A DNA stretch of 60,840 nt, from positions 1 through 60,840 of the forward strand of contig JAABSI010000005.1 of the NCBI GenBank assembly GCA_011390455.1, given 5' to 3'. The notes beneath the pieces are model-generated. The model was given only the letters and a program-made list of their open reading frames with translations, had not been told where the DNA came from and ran no database searches. Below, in pieces: positions 16,366-24,610 of this stretch. Each line of letters opens with the position of its first letter. Positions within the stretch are counted from its first letter, which is position 1. The position numbers and the translations under genes were made by a program. The DNA comes from Trueperaceae bacterium. GTDB taxonomy: Bacteria; Deinococcota; Deinococci; Deinococcales; Trueperaceae.

Positions 16366-17021
16366 CGCGCGGGTCCGGCGGGGCCGCCCCGCCCGGACCA
16401 GACGTCCTCGCCGCGCGGGCCGCGCCAGCCGGCGATCAGCCGCGGCGCGGCCGCCGGCGCGACCCGCACGTCGTCGGGTACGCCGCCCAGCGCCTCGAGC
16501 AGCGCGGCGAGGCGCGCGGCGTCCGGGTGCTCCAGCGTCGGCGAGCCCCCTGCGAGCGGCGCGCCGAGGGCCGTCGACGGGTGCGGCGAGCCGCCCCAGT
16601 CGATGAAGAACGGCACCAACCCACCGAAGGGGTGCCCCTCGACGAAGACCAGCTCCCAGGCGAGCCGTACGCCATCCGGGCGGGTGCGCGCCATCTCGAT
16701 CCGCCGCGGCTCGAGCCCGGCGGCCCGCACCCGCGCCTCGAACGCGTCGGCGTCGCCGCCGCGCACGCACCACGTGTGGAGCGCCGGCGCGCCCAGGTAG
16801 GCGATCGAGGTCCGGAAGGGACCGTCCTCGGCCTCGGGGTCGGGCGCGAGCAGCTCGAGGTAGCGCCCCGGTCCCAGGCCGACCAGGGCGTTGTGGGTGC
16901 CCTGGCCGGCGTGGCGGCCCCCCGGCGTCGCCCGCACCCCGGTCCGTGCCTCGAAGGCGTCCGAGAGGTCGGGGAGCGCGGGGCCGGCGAGGATCACGTG
17001 GTCGAGGACGAGGGGCGCCAT
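16362..17021 (-). CDS. Glyoxalase-like (VOC) domain protein
   Basis: A 219-residue protein of the glyoxalase-like PF13468 type within the vicinal-oxygen-chelate superfamily. It starts LVLDHVILAGPALPDLSDAF and has GTHNALVGLGPGRYLELLAP, ELVFVEGHPFGGLVPFFIDW and a C-terminal alpha/beta tail. His and Glu residues in these segments would supply the metal site. The ATG at 17021 follows a CATGAT box six bases upstream. It overlaps the Usp stop and diverges from the DUF4139 gene. The substrate is unknown. Confidence 0.82.
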   Translation of the reverse strand: MAPLVLDHVILAGPALPDLSDAFEARTGVRATPGGRHAGQGTHNALVGLGPGRYLELLAPDPEAEDGPFRTSIAYLGAPALHTWCVRGGDADAFEARVRAAGLEPRRIEMARTRPDGVRLAWELVFVEGHPFGGLVPFFIDWGGSPHPSTALGAPLAGGSPTLEHPDAARLAALLEALGGVPDDVRVAPAAAPRLIAGWRGPRGEDVWSGRGGPAGPAR

Positions 17022-17108
17022 GGGGCCATCATGCGCTGCGCGCCGCCGCCTCGAGCCGCCTGCGGCCGCCGCGTGCGTTGCGTCCGCCCCCTCCTCATGC
17101 ATCGGCCT

Positions 17109-17114
17109 TAGCAT
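17109..17114 (+). promoter_or_regulatory. -10 box TAGCAT, leaderless-type, for the DUF4139 gene
   Basis: TAGCAT is followed by six bases and then the ATG at 17121. There is no ribosome binding site, which again fits a leaderless transcript. Confidence 0.5.
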
Positions 17115-17120
17115 CGGCGC

Positions 17121-19142
17121 ATGAACCGAGCCCGCGCGACCGCCCGAACCCTGGCCCTCCTGCTCCTCGTCCTCGCGGCGCCCCTGGCGGCGGCGCAGAG
17201 CGACCCCCCCGGAAGCGCCGAACTGCCGGTGACCCGCGTCGTGCTGTTCACGACCGGCGTCGGCTACTTCGAGCACGCCGGCACCGTCGTCGGCGACCAG
17301 GAGGTCGAGCTCCGCGTCGCCACCGAACACATGGACGACCTGCTCCAGAGCCTGGTGCTCGCCGACCTCGACGGCGGTTCGGTGCGCCCCGTGCGGTACG
17401 GCGCTCGCGACCCGTTGGGCCGCGTCCTCGGCAGCTTCGCGCTCGACCTCTCGGGCGACCCGACGCTCGCCCAGCTGCTGGGGCAGGCGCGCGGCGAGGC
17501 GCTCCGGGTCGAGACCGACGTCGTCGTCGAGGGGACGCTGGTGAACGTCGAGCGCACCACGACCGGCGAGGGCGAGCCGCGCACGCTGTTGACGCTCGCC
17601 AGCGCGGACGGCCTGCGCCGCGTGGCGCTCGAAGAGGTGCGGACCCTGCGCTTCGAGAACGAGGCGCTGCGCGCCGAGCTCGACGCCGCGCTGGCGTCGA
17701 TCGCGCGCGCCCGCGACGCCGAGACCCAGACCGTGACGCTGCGCTTCGAGGGCACGGGCGAGCGGCGCGTGCGGGTCGGGTACGTCCGCGAGATGCCGGT
17801 GTGGAAGGCGACGTACCGCCTCGTGCTCGGCGACGACGGGCGCGCCGACCTGCAGGGGTGGGCGATCTTCGACAACCCGACCCGCCTCGACCTGGTCGAC
17901 GTCGAGGTCGCGTTCGTCGCGGGGCGGCCGGTGTCGTTCGTCAGCGCCCTCTTCGAGCCCGTGTACGCCCCGCGCGCCCGCGTGGAGGCGGCCGTGGCCG
18001 AGGCGCTCGCGCCCGAGGCCGACGGCGCCGCCTTCGGCGCCGCCGAGCTCCGCGGCGCGCTGGCGCCCGCACCGATGGCGATGGAGTCCGCGGCCGCCGA
18101 TTTCGCCGCGAGCGGCGGCGGCGTCGAGGCGATGGCCGACGGTTCGGCGACCGGCGCCACCTTCGCCTATCGGGTGCGCGAACCGGTGAGCGTCGGTCGC
18201 TTCGAGTCGGTGCTCGTGCCGATCCTGACCGCCGACGTCGAGGCGCCGCGGGCCTCGTTCCACGACGGCACCGCCGGGCGCGCACCGCTGCAGGCGGTGC
18301 GGCTGGTGAACGACACCGGCCTGCATCTGGCGGCGGGGCCGGTGGCCCTGTTCGATGCCGGCGGCTTCGTCGGCAACGCGCTGCTCGGCGACGTGCCGGC
18401 GGGCGACGAGCGCTGGCTGAGCCATGCGGTCGACCTGGGCCTCGAGGTGACGACCGAGACGTCGGGCGAACCGGAAGCGCTCGTGTCGGTGCTCCTGCGC
18501 GGGGGCACGGTCGAGACCGCCCACCGGCTGCGGTTGCGCACGACGGTGCGCGTCTCCGGCATCGACGAGGCGCGCTTCCTGATCGTCGAGCTGCCGCGGC
18601 GCGCCGGCTACGAGGTCGTCGCGCCCACGCCGGCCCCCGCCGAGACCGCCGACGCGCTGCGCTTCGGCCTCGCGCTCGCCGGGGCCGAGGGCGACGCGAC
18701 GGTGCCCACCCACGTCGAGTGCGCCGCCACCGAACGATGCACCCTCGAGGTCGTGTTCGAACGGGTCGAGCGGCGCACGGTGGCGCTCGGCTTCACCGAT
18801 CCGCAGCAGGTGGGCCTCTACCTCCAGAACGCCGACCTCAGCGCCGACGACCGCGCCGTCTTCGAGCGGTACCTCGACCTGCAAGGGCAGCTGGTGGCGC
18901 TCGAGCGCGCGGCCGCCGAGGCGCGCGGTCGCTTGGACGCCGTCTTCCGCGACCAGGAGCGGGTGCGCCAGAACATGGCCACGCTCGACCGCAACTCGGC
19001 GCTCTACCGGCGCTACCTGGCCGACCTCGAGGCGCAGGAGGACGAGGTCGACGCGCTCGAGGTCCGGTTGGCCGACCTGGCCGACGAGCGGCGCACGGTG
19101 CAGGAAGCGGTCGACGCGCTGGTGGCGGGGCTCGGCGACTGA
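17121..19142 (+). CDS. Exported DUF4139-domain protein
   Basis: A 673-residue protein with an N-terminal signal peptide (hydrophobic residues 10-24, cleavage near LAAAQS). The central part has the DUF4139 signature: MPVWKATYRLVL, LQGWAIFDNPT and AGRPVSFVSALFEPVYAPRA. A low-complexity Ala/Gly/Met stretch (residues 300-345) interrupts the domain. The last 100 residues are a coiled coil (LVALERAAAEARGRLDAVFR). DUF4139 proteins are beta-rich and exported; their function is not established. Start by ATG with TAGCAT box, no ribosome binding site. It appears to be a single-gene unit. Confidence 0.85.
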   Translation: MNRARATARTLALLLLVLAAPLAAAQSDPPGSAELPVTRVVLFTTGVGYFEHAGTVVGDQEVELRVATEHMDDLLQSLVLADLDGGSVRPVRYGARDPLGRVLGSFALDLSGDPTLAQLLGQARGEALRVETDVVVEGTLVNVERTTTGEGEPRTLLTLASADGLRRVALEEVRTLRFENEALRAELDAALASIARARDAETQTVTLRFEGTGERRVRVGYVREMPVWKATYRLVLGDDGRADLQGWAIFDNPTRLDLVDVEVAFVAGRPVSFVSALFEPVYAPRARVEAAVAEALAPEADGAAFGAAELRGALAPAPMAMESAAADFAASGGGVEAMADGSATGATFAYRVREPVSVGRFESVLVPILTADVEAPRASFHDGTAGRAPLQAVRLVNDTGLHLAAGPVALFDAGGFVGNALLGDVPAGDERWLSHAVDLGLEVTTETSGEPEALVSVLLRGGTVETAHRLRLRTTVRVSGIDEARFLIVELPRRAGYEVVAPTPAPAETADALRFGLALAGAEGDATVPTHVECAATERCTLEVVFERVERRTVALGFTDPQQVGLYLQNADLSADDRAVFERYLDLQGQLVALERAAAEARGRLDAVFRDQERVRQNMATLDRNSALYRRYLADLEAQEDEVDALEVRLADLADERRTVQEAVDALVAGLGD

Positions 19143-19198
19143 CCCGGTCCTGCCGGCCGCCGCACCCCTGACATCCGACCCTGGAAGGTCCTCGTGCG

Positions 19199-19217
19199 GA
19201 CCGTCACGATGACGGTC
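19199..19217. promoter_or_regulatory. Perfect dyad GACCGTCA-N3-TGACGGTC, candidate operator
   Basis: Two perfect 8-base arms separated by CGA lie 41 bases before the ATG at 19258. No T run follows, so a protein-binding site is more likely than a terminator. The cognate regulator is not evident. Confidence 0.5.
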
Positions 19218-19257
19218 AGGACCAGTGCGACCGCGGTTCGCGGAAGGGACGGCAACC

Positions 19258-20796
19258 ATGCGTGCGCTCGTCGTGGGCGTCGGCGATTGGGAGCGGGGCG
19301 ACGAAGCCGCCCCTCTGGAAGTAGCGCGACGGATCGCCGAAACGGCGTCCGACGACGTGATGGCGATCGGCTGGGAAGGGTCGCCGCTCGAACTGGTGGA
19401 CCGCTGGGCGGGGTACGACCGTGTCGTCGTGGTCTACGCGGGCGAGGCCGACCCGGAGGTCGGTGCCTTGAGCGCGGTGGCGCCGGCTGCGCGGGACGGG
19501 ACCCTGGTCCCGGTGCCGGTCCACGCCGACCTGGTGCGCGCCCTCGCGATCGCGACCGGTCCGGAGCGCCTCGCGCCCCCGTTGGAAGTCGTCGCGATCG
19601 GCGTCGCGCCCGCGGCGCAGCGCGAGCAGGCGGACGCCCAGGACGGGACCGCCGCGTTGAGCCCGGCCGTGGCGCGCGCCGTCCGGCAGCTGTGCGAACG
19701 GATCCGCACCGCGCTCGCCGCCGGGACCCCGCTGACGCTCGATGCGATGCCGTCGGCCACGGTGCCCTCGGACGCGACGTCGGCCGCGTGGGCGGGCTTG
19801 CGACCGGTCGACGGCCCCCTCGGCAACCTGGAACGCGCCATCGAGCGCTGGGAGCACGCGGATGCCTGCGCCGCCTTCGTCACCGGCGAGGCCGCCGTGC
19901 GCGCCGTGCTGCACGCGACCCACGGCGACACGCCGCGCGTGGTGGCGGTGCTCGACCCGAACTCGGTCGCCCTGCGCACCCTCGTCGCCCACGGGGCCCA
20001 GCTCCGGGTGGTCGCGGCCGACGATGCCTCGGCGCTCGAAGCCGCCATCGACGATGGCGTCGACCAGTTGTGGATCACCAGCCCGGTCGGCCCGAACCTG
20101 CGCGTCCTCGACGTCGCTCGGCTGGCGCGCCGCGCCAGCGGTGAAGGGGCGGTCGTCGTCTTCGACGCCACGGGCGCGACCGCGGTGCCGCCGCATCCGA
20201 TCCGGGTGGGGGCCGACCTCGTGGTGCACGCCGACGTCGCTGCGCTCGCGGGCACCGGCGCGGTCGGGCAAGCGGCGGCCGCCGACCAGGAGCTGCGCGG
20301 CGGGCTGGTGGCCGGCGACGCCGAGCTGGTCGCCCGCACCGTCGACGAACGCACGCGCACCGACGCGCGCATGCGCCCGATCACGGCCGTGCGCCTGCTC
20401 GCCGGCTTCCGCTCGCACCCGCTCCGCGCGGAGCGGCGCGCCGCGAACGCGCTCGCGCTCGCGCGCTACCTCAAACGCCACCCGCGGGTGCGCGACGTCG
20501 CGTACCCGGGCCTCCCCGGCCACCCCGATGCCGGCCGCGTCCCCGAATGCGGCCCCGCGCGCTGGGGCCCGGTGCTGGCCTGCACCGTCGACGTGCCCGA
20601 GGACGCCGCCGCGGTGCTCGCGCGCCTGCGCTGGGTCCGCTGCGGCGAGCCCGACGTGCTCTCGGACGGCGTGGTGACCGTCTGCGCCCCCCTGGGCGAG
20701 GGCGAAGGGGGCGGCGTGCGGCTGCGGATGACGTGCGGGATCGAAGACGCGGACGACCTGCTCGACGACCTCGACGCGGCGCTCGGGAGCGCCTGA
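19258..20796 (+). CDS. Fusion of hydrogenase-maturation-protease-like domain and lysine-less Cys/Met-metabolism PLP fold
   Basis: A 512-residue two-domain protein. Residues 1-120 resemble HyaD/HybD maturation endopeptidases: VVGVGDWERGDEAAPLEV (with Asp15/Glu16 at a metal-ligand position), VVVVYAG, PVHADL (His89) and VVAIGVAP. The second metal Asp is Tyr60. Residues 185-510 follow cystathionine gamma-synthase/lyase order: ITSPVGPNLRVLDV, VFDATGATAV, VGADLVVHADVAALAG, then VRDVAYPGLPGHPDAG. In that family VVHSATKY holds the PLP lysine; here the position is Ala328. Asp303, which would bind the pyridine nitrogen, is kept. The ATG has AAGGG upstream. A catalytic transsulfuration role is therefore unlikely; the true role is unknown. 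Confidence 0.8.
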   Translation: MRALVVGVGDWERGDEAAPLEVARRIAETASDDVMAIGWEGSPLELVDRWAGYDRVVVVYAGEADPEVGALSAVAPAARDGTLVPVPVHADLVRALAIATGPERLAPPLEVVAIGVAPAAQREQADAQDGTAALSPAVARAVRQLCERIRTALAAGTPLTLDAMPSATVPSDATSAAWAGLRPVDGPLGNLERAIERWEHADACAAFVTGEAAVRAVLHATHGDTPRVVAVLDPNSVALRTLVAHGAQLRVVAADDASALEAAIDDGVDQLWITSPVGPNLRVLDVARLARRASGEGAVVVFDATGATAVPPHPIRVGADLVVHADVAALAGTGAVGQAAAADQELRGGLVAGDAELVARTVDERTRTDARMRPITAVRLLAGFRSHPLRAERRAANALALARYLKRHPRVRDVAYPGLPGHPDAGRVPECGPARWGPVLACTVDVPEDAAAVLARLRWVRCGEPDVLSDGVVTVCAPLGEGEGGGVRLRMTCGIEDADDLLDDLDAALGSA

Positions 20797-20825
20797 GCGC
20801 TCCGCCACCGCCGAAGGCGCGGTGG

Positions 20826-20831
20826 TAGCGT
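20826..20831 (+). promoter_or_regulatory. -10 box TAGCGT, leaderless-type, for the M42 peptidase
   Basis: TAGCGT stands five bases before the ATG at 20837, with no ribosome binding site. Confidence 0.4.
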
Positions 20832-20836
20832 TCGGC

Positions 20837-21898
20837 ATGACCCACGACTACGCCCTGCTCCGCCGCCTCAGCGAGGCGGCGGGCGTTCCCGGCCGCGAGG
20901 ACCGGGTGCGCGCACTGATCCGCAGCGAACTCGGTGCCCACGCCGAACACGCCCGCACCGACGCGATGGGCAACCTGATCGTCGACGTGCCCGGCCCCGA
21001 ATCGGCACCGCTCGTGATGGTGAGCGCCCACATGGACGAGATCGGCTTCGTGGTGCGCCACGTCGACGACCAGGGGTTCCTGCGGGTGCAGAACCTCGGC
21101 GGCTTCGACGTGCGCAACCTGTTCGCGCGGCTGGTCACGGTGCACGTGCGCCGCGGCGAGCCGCGCACCGGGGTCCTCAACCCCGGCGTCAAGCCGATCC
21201 ACATCGCCTCCGCGGAGGACCGCAAGAAGGTCCCGGAGATGGCGGACTTCGTCGTCGACCTCGGCCTGCCGGCCGAGACGGTCAAGGCCGAGGTGCGCGT
21301 GGGCGACATGGTCACGCTGCAGCAGACCTTCCAGGACCTCGGCGACGTGGTCGTGGGCAAGGCGCTCGACGACCGCGTCGGCTGTTGGATCCTGCTCGAG
21401 GCGCTCAAGCGCCTCGACGCGCCGGCGGTCCGGCTCGCGGCCGTGTTCAGCGTGCAGGAGGAGGTCGGCGAGCGAGGCGCGATCACCAGCGCCTTCGCGG
21501 TGGCCCCCGACGTGGGGATCGCGCTCGACACCACCCTCGCGGTCGACGTCCCGGGCGCGAAGCCCGACCAGGCGATCACCCGCTTGGGCGACGGCACGGC
21601 GATCAAGATCAGCGACAGCTCGACGATCAGCCACGGCTGGCTGGTCGACCGCCTCGGCGACCTCGCGGAGGCGCACGGCATCGCGCACCAGTTCGAGGTC
21701 CTGCCGCTCGGCGGCACCGACGCGGGCGCCATCCAGCGCAGCCGTGGCGGGGTGGCCAGCGGCACCCTCTCGACGCCGTCGCGCTACGTGCACACGGTGA
21801 CGGAAATGGTGGCCAAGGGCGACCTGGAGGCCGGCGTCGCGCTCCTGGTGCGCTTCCTGAGCGAGCCTGGCGCCGCGGTCGCGCCCACGGCGGCGTGA
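20837..21898 (+). CDS. M42 family metallopeptidase (glutamyl/tetrahedral aminopeptidase-like)
   Basis: A 353-residue cytoplasmic dizinc aminopeptidase of the M42 family, which trims peptides and often forms dodecameric tetrahedra. Metal ligands are readable: His65 (SAHMDEIGF), Asp179 (ALDDRVG), Glu209 with catalytic Glu208 (VQEEVGERGA), Asp231 (ALDTT) and His319 (SRYVHT). Length and order match the family. It is followed by a quinone reductase-like gene with a GTGA overlap, so the two are co-transcribed, though no functional link is known. Confidence 0.93.
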   Translation: MTHDYALLRRLSEAAGVPGREDRVRALIRSELGAHAEHARTDAMGNLIVDVPGPESAPLVMVSAHMDEIGFVVRHVDDQGFLRVQNLGGFDVRNLFARLVTVHVRRGEPRTGVLNPGVKPIHIASAEDRKKVPEMADFVVDLGLPAETVKAEVRVGDMVTLQQTFQDLGDVVVGKALDDRVGCWILLEALKRLDAPAVRLAAVFSVQEEVGERGAITSAFAVAPDVGIALDTTLAVDVPGAKPDQAITRLGDGTAIKISDSSTISHGWLVDRLGDLAEAHGIAHQFEVLPLGGTDAGAIQRSRGGVASGTLSTPSRYVHTVTEMVAKGDLEAGVALLVRFLSEPGAAVAPTAA

Positions 21899-22866
21899 AG
21901 GCGGTCGTCGCCCGAGCCTTCGGCGGGCCCGAGGTGCTCGAGCTGGTCGAACGCCCGGAGCCGACGCCCGGTCCGGGCGAGGTGACGGTGCGCACGGCCT
22001 ACGCCAGCGTCAACTTCGCCGACGTCAAGTCGCGGCGCGGCGGCCACCACACCGGCGCCAAGGCGCCGTTCGTCCCCGGCCTCGACGTGTCCGGCACGGT
22101 GGAGGCCGTCGGCGAGGGGGTGGCGGGGCTGCGGGTGGGCCAGTGGGTGGCCGCCGCCCCCGACGGCGGCGCCTACGCCGAGGTGGTGCGCGCCCGCGCG
22201 GCCCTCGTCTACCCGCTCGCCGAGGGCACGGATCCGCGGCAAGCGGCCGGCATCGTGGCGCTGATGACCGCCTACAACGTCGCGATCGTCAAGGGCGGGC
22301 TGCGGCCGGGCGAGACCGTGCTGGTCCAGGCGGCCGCCGGCGGCGTCGGCTCGCTGCTGGTGCAGTTGGCCAAGCGCTACGGAGCCGCGCGCGTGATCGG
22401 CGTGGTGGGGAGCGAGGCCAAGGTCGACGTCGCGCGCGCCTTCGGCGCCGACGAGGTGCTGGTGGTGCGCGACGCCGACCTGCGCCCGCACCTCGCGGCG
22501 GTGGCCCCCGACGGCGTCGACCTGGTGCTCGACTCGGCCGGCGGCGACGCGTTCGCCGCCGCCTTCGAGGCGCTGCGCCCGTTCGGCCGCATCGTCCAGT
22601 TCGGCGACGCCGGGGGCACCCCGGGGCCGATCTCGGTGGCGGGCATGCACAAGACCAACCAGGCGGTCTTCGGGTACTCGAGCGGCCACTACCGCAAGCA
22701 CCGCCCGGAGGGGGTGCGGCATGCCGCGGAGCGCGCCCTGGCGCACGTGGCGGCCGGCGAGCTGCGCGTCGAGGTGACCCGGCTCTTCGGGCTCGACGAG
22801 GCGGCCGACGCGCACCGGCTCCTCGAGTCGCGCACGAGCACCGGCAAGCTGCTGCTGCGACCCTGA
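21895..22866 (+). CDS. Zinc-free medium-chain dehydrogenase (quinone oxidoreductase-like)
   Basis: A 323-residue NADPH-dependent MDR enzyme. The N-terminal GroES-like part (FGGPEVLELVERPEP, ASVNFADVKSRRG, PGLDVSGTVEAVG) lacks the structural-zinc cysteines. The Rossmann part has VLVQAAAGGVGSLLVQLAK and VIGVVGSEAKVDVA. These are features of quinone oxidoreductase/crotonyl-CoA reductase relatives. GTG start overlaps the M42 stop. It ends 20 bases before a convergent CoA-transferase gene. The physiological substrate is not identifiable. Confidence 0.92.
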   Translation: MKAVVARAFGGPEVLELVERPEPTPGPGEVTVRTAYASVNFADVKSRRGGHHTGAKAPFVPGLDVSGTVEAVGEGVAGLRVGQWVAAAPDGGAYAEVVRARAALVYPLAEGTDPRQAAGIVALMTAYNVAIVKGGLRPGETVLVQAAAGGVGSLLVQLAKRYGAARVIGVVGSEAKVDVARAFGADEVLVVRDADLRPHLAAVAPDGVDLVLDSAGGDAFAAAFEALRPFGRIVQFGDAGGTPGPISVAGMHKTNQAVFGYSSGHYRKHRPEGVRHAAERALAHVAAGELRVEVTRLFGLDEAADAHRLLESRTSTGKLLLRP

Positions 22867-22886
22867 CCGCGCCGCGCCCGGCGCGC

Positions 22887-24047
22887 TCAGCCCGCCCCGA
22901 ACACCTCGTCGTCGTGCTGCCCCAGCGTGGGCGGCGCCACCGGCTCCTTGCGCCCCGAGCGCCCGAAGCGGAGCGGGGTGCCCGGCACCTCCAGGCTGCC
23001 GAGCTGTGGGTGGTCGACGGTGTCGACCAAGCCCAGGTGCCGCACCTGCGGCGAGGCGTACACCTGATCGAGCGTGAGGATCCGACCCGCCGGGATCCCG
23101 GCCGCGTCGAGCCTCGCGATCCAGCCGTCCACGGTGTCCGCCTCGAAGGCCGGCGCCATCGCCTCCTCCAGCGCCCCCACCGCGGCGATGCGCAGCTGGT
23201 TCGTGGCGAAGCGCGGGTCGGCGGGATCGAGGCCGACGAGCGGCGCGAAGCGCTTCCAGAGCCCCTCGGACCCGACCGCGACGTTGATGTCGCCATCGGC
23301 GACGCGGAACGTGCCGTAGGGGGCGATCAGCGGATGGCGGTTGCCCTCGCGGCCCGGGACGTCGCCGGCCAACAGCCACCGGGTGCCCTGGAAGGTGTGG
23401 ATCGCGACCAGGCCGCCGAGCAGCGAGGTGCGCACCCACTGCCCCTTGCCGCTGCGGTCGCGCTCGACGAGCGAGGCCGCGACCCCGAAGGCGCCGAACA
23501 TGCCCGCCAGGATGTCGCCGATCGACACGCCGACCTTGGTGGGTGCGCCGCCGACGGGGCCGGTGAAGCTCATCAGGCCGCTCTCGCCCTGGACGATCTG
23601 GTCGAAGCCGGGGCGGTGGCCGTCGGGCCCCCCCTCGCCGAACCCGGTGATCGAGAGCACCACCAGCCGCGGGTTGAGCGCCTCGAGCGCCTCCTCGGTG
23701 AGCCCCAGCCGCTCCATGACGCCCGGGCGGAAGTTCTCAATCAACACGTCGGCGTCCCGGATCAACCCCCTGAGCTTCTCGAGCTCCGGACCCTCCTTGA
23801 GGTCGAGCACCACCGACTTCTTGTTGCGGTTGACCGAGAGGTAGTACGCCGACTCGCGCACCCCGTTCGCCTCGACGTACGGCGGACCCCAGCCGCGCGA
23901 ATCGTCGCCCTTGCCGGGGCGCTCGACCTTGACCACGTCGGCGCCCGCGTCGGCGAGCATCAGCGCGGCGTAGGGGCCGGCGAGGGCGCGGCTGAGGTCG
24001 ACGACCTTGATGCCGTCGAGCGGCCCGAGGCCGCTGGCGGCGCTCAC
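22887..24047 (-). CDS. CaiB/BaiF family (class III) CoA-transferase 1
   Basis: A 386-residue CoA-transferase that moves CoA between carboxylic acids. Catalytic Asp178 lies in KVGVSIGDILAG, and the order LDGIKVVDLSRALAGPYAA, GADVVKVERP, NRNKKSVVLDLK, VLIENFRPGVMERLGL, SITGFGEGGP is canonical. It uses a GTG start that overlaps the stop of the gamma-carbonic-anhydrase-like gene (GTGA). With the IclR gene it forms a three-gene minus-strand operon (IclR, hexapeptide protein, CoA-transferase). The acyl substrates are unknown; the divergent operon holds a second paralogue and a crotonase. Confidence 0.93.
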   Translation of the reverse strand: MSAASGLGPLDGIKVVDLSRALAGPYAALMLADAGADVVKVERPGKGDDSRGWGPPYVEANGVRESAYYLSVNRNKKSVVLDLKEGPELEKLRGLIRDADVLIENFRPGVMERLGLTEEALEALNPRLVVLSITGFGEGGPDGHRPGFDQIVQGESGLMSFTGPVGGAPTKVGVSIGDILAGMFGAFGVAASLVERDRSGKGQWVRTSLLGGLVAIHTFQGTRWLLAGDVPGREGNRHPLIAPYGTFRVADGDINVAVGSEGLWKRFAPLVGLDPADPRFATNQLRIAAVGALEEAMAPAFEADTVDGWIARLDAAGIPAGRILTLDQVYASPQVRHLGLVDTVDHPQLGSLEVPGTPLRFGRSGRKEPVAPPTLGQHDDEVFGAG

Positions 24048-24610
24048 CGGTCGCCCCCGACGGGGACGGCGCCGCTCGCGGCGGCGGCGTCGAGCGCTTG
24101 GCGGTGCATCCGCGCCTTGCGGCGGTAGCTCGCGGCGGTCCGGTCGATCATGGCGCGCTCCTCGTCCGTGACGTCGCGCACGACCTTGGCGGGCACCCCC
24201 GCCACGAGCACGCCCTCGGGCACGGCGAACCCGGGGCGCAGCACCGCGCCCGCGGCGACGAGCGCGTAGCGCCCGACGCTGCAGCCGTTGAGCACGACCG
24301 CGCGCATGCCGATCAGCGCGTGGTCGGCGACCTCGCAGCCGTGGACCACGGCGCCGTGGCCGAGCGAGGACTCGGCGCCGATCGAGAGCGGCCGGCCGGC
24401 GTCGGTGTGCAGGATGCAGCCGTCCTGCACGTTCACTCCGGGGCCGAGGTCGAGGTCGTCGTTGTCGCCGCGCAGCACGCAGCCGTACCAGACGCTGGCG
24501 CCCTCGGCCAGCCGCACGCGCCCGAGGACGGTGCTGCCGGGCGCGACGAAGGCGGTGGGGTCGATCCGGGGGTGGTGGCCGTCGTACGGGATCACGAGGG
24601 GCGGGTTCAT
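24044..24610 (-). CDS. Gamma-carbonic-anhydrase-like hexapeptide-repeat protein
   Basis: A 188-residue left-handed beta-helix protein. Three histidines at the metal site positions are kept: His68 (CILHTD), His85 (SLGHGA) and His90 (VVHGCEV). The repeats (VLGRVRLAEGASVWYGCVLRG and similar) match the YrdA/PaaY/CaiE group, and VPEGVLVAGVPAKVVRDVT is the usual last coil before a C-terminal helix. Relatives are often found with CoA-ester catabolic genes, and PaaY hydrolyses side-product thioesters. AGGAGG precedes the ATG. Whether it hydrates CO2 or acts on thioesters is not decided by sequence. Confidence 0.9.
   Translation of the reverse strand: MNPPLVIPYDGHHPRIDPTAFVAPGSTVLGRVRLAEGASVWYGCVLRGDNDDLDLGPGVNVQDGCILHTDAGRPLSIGAESSLGHGAVVHGCEVADHALIGMRAVVLNGCSVGRYALVAAGAVLRPGFAVPEGVLVAGVPAKVVRDVTDEERAMIDRTAASYRRKARMHRQALDAAAASGAVPVGGDR

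Noticed and set aside
16362..19259. Open frame of 965 codons on the minus strand running through the DUF4139 gene
   Set aside because: Only its last part, the glyoxalase-like protein starting at 17021, has a recognisable fold and start. The rest is antisense to a clear exported protein, as expected in GC-rich DNA.
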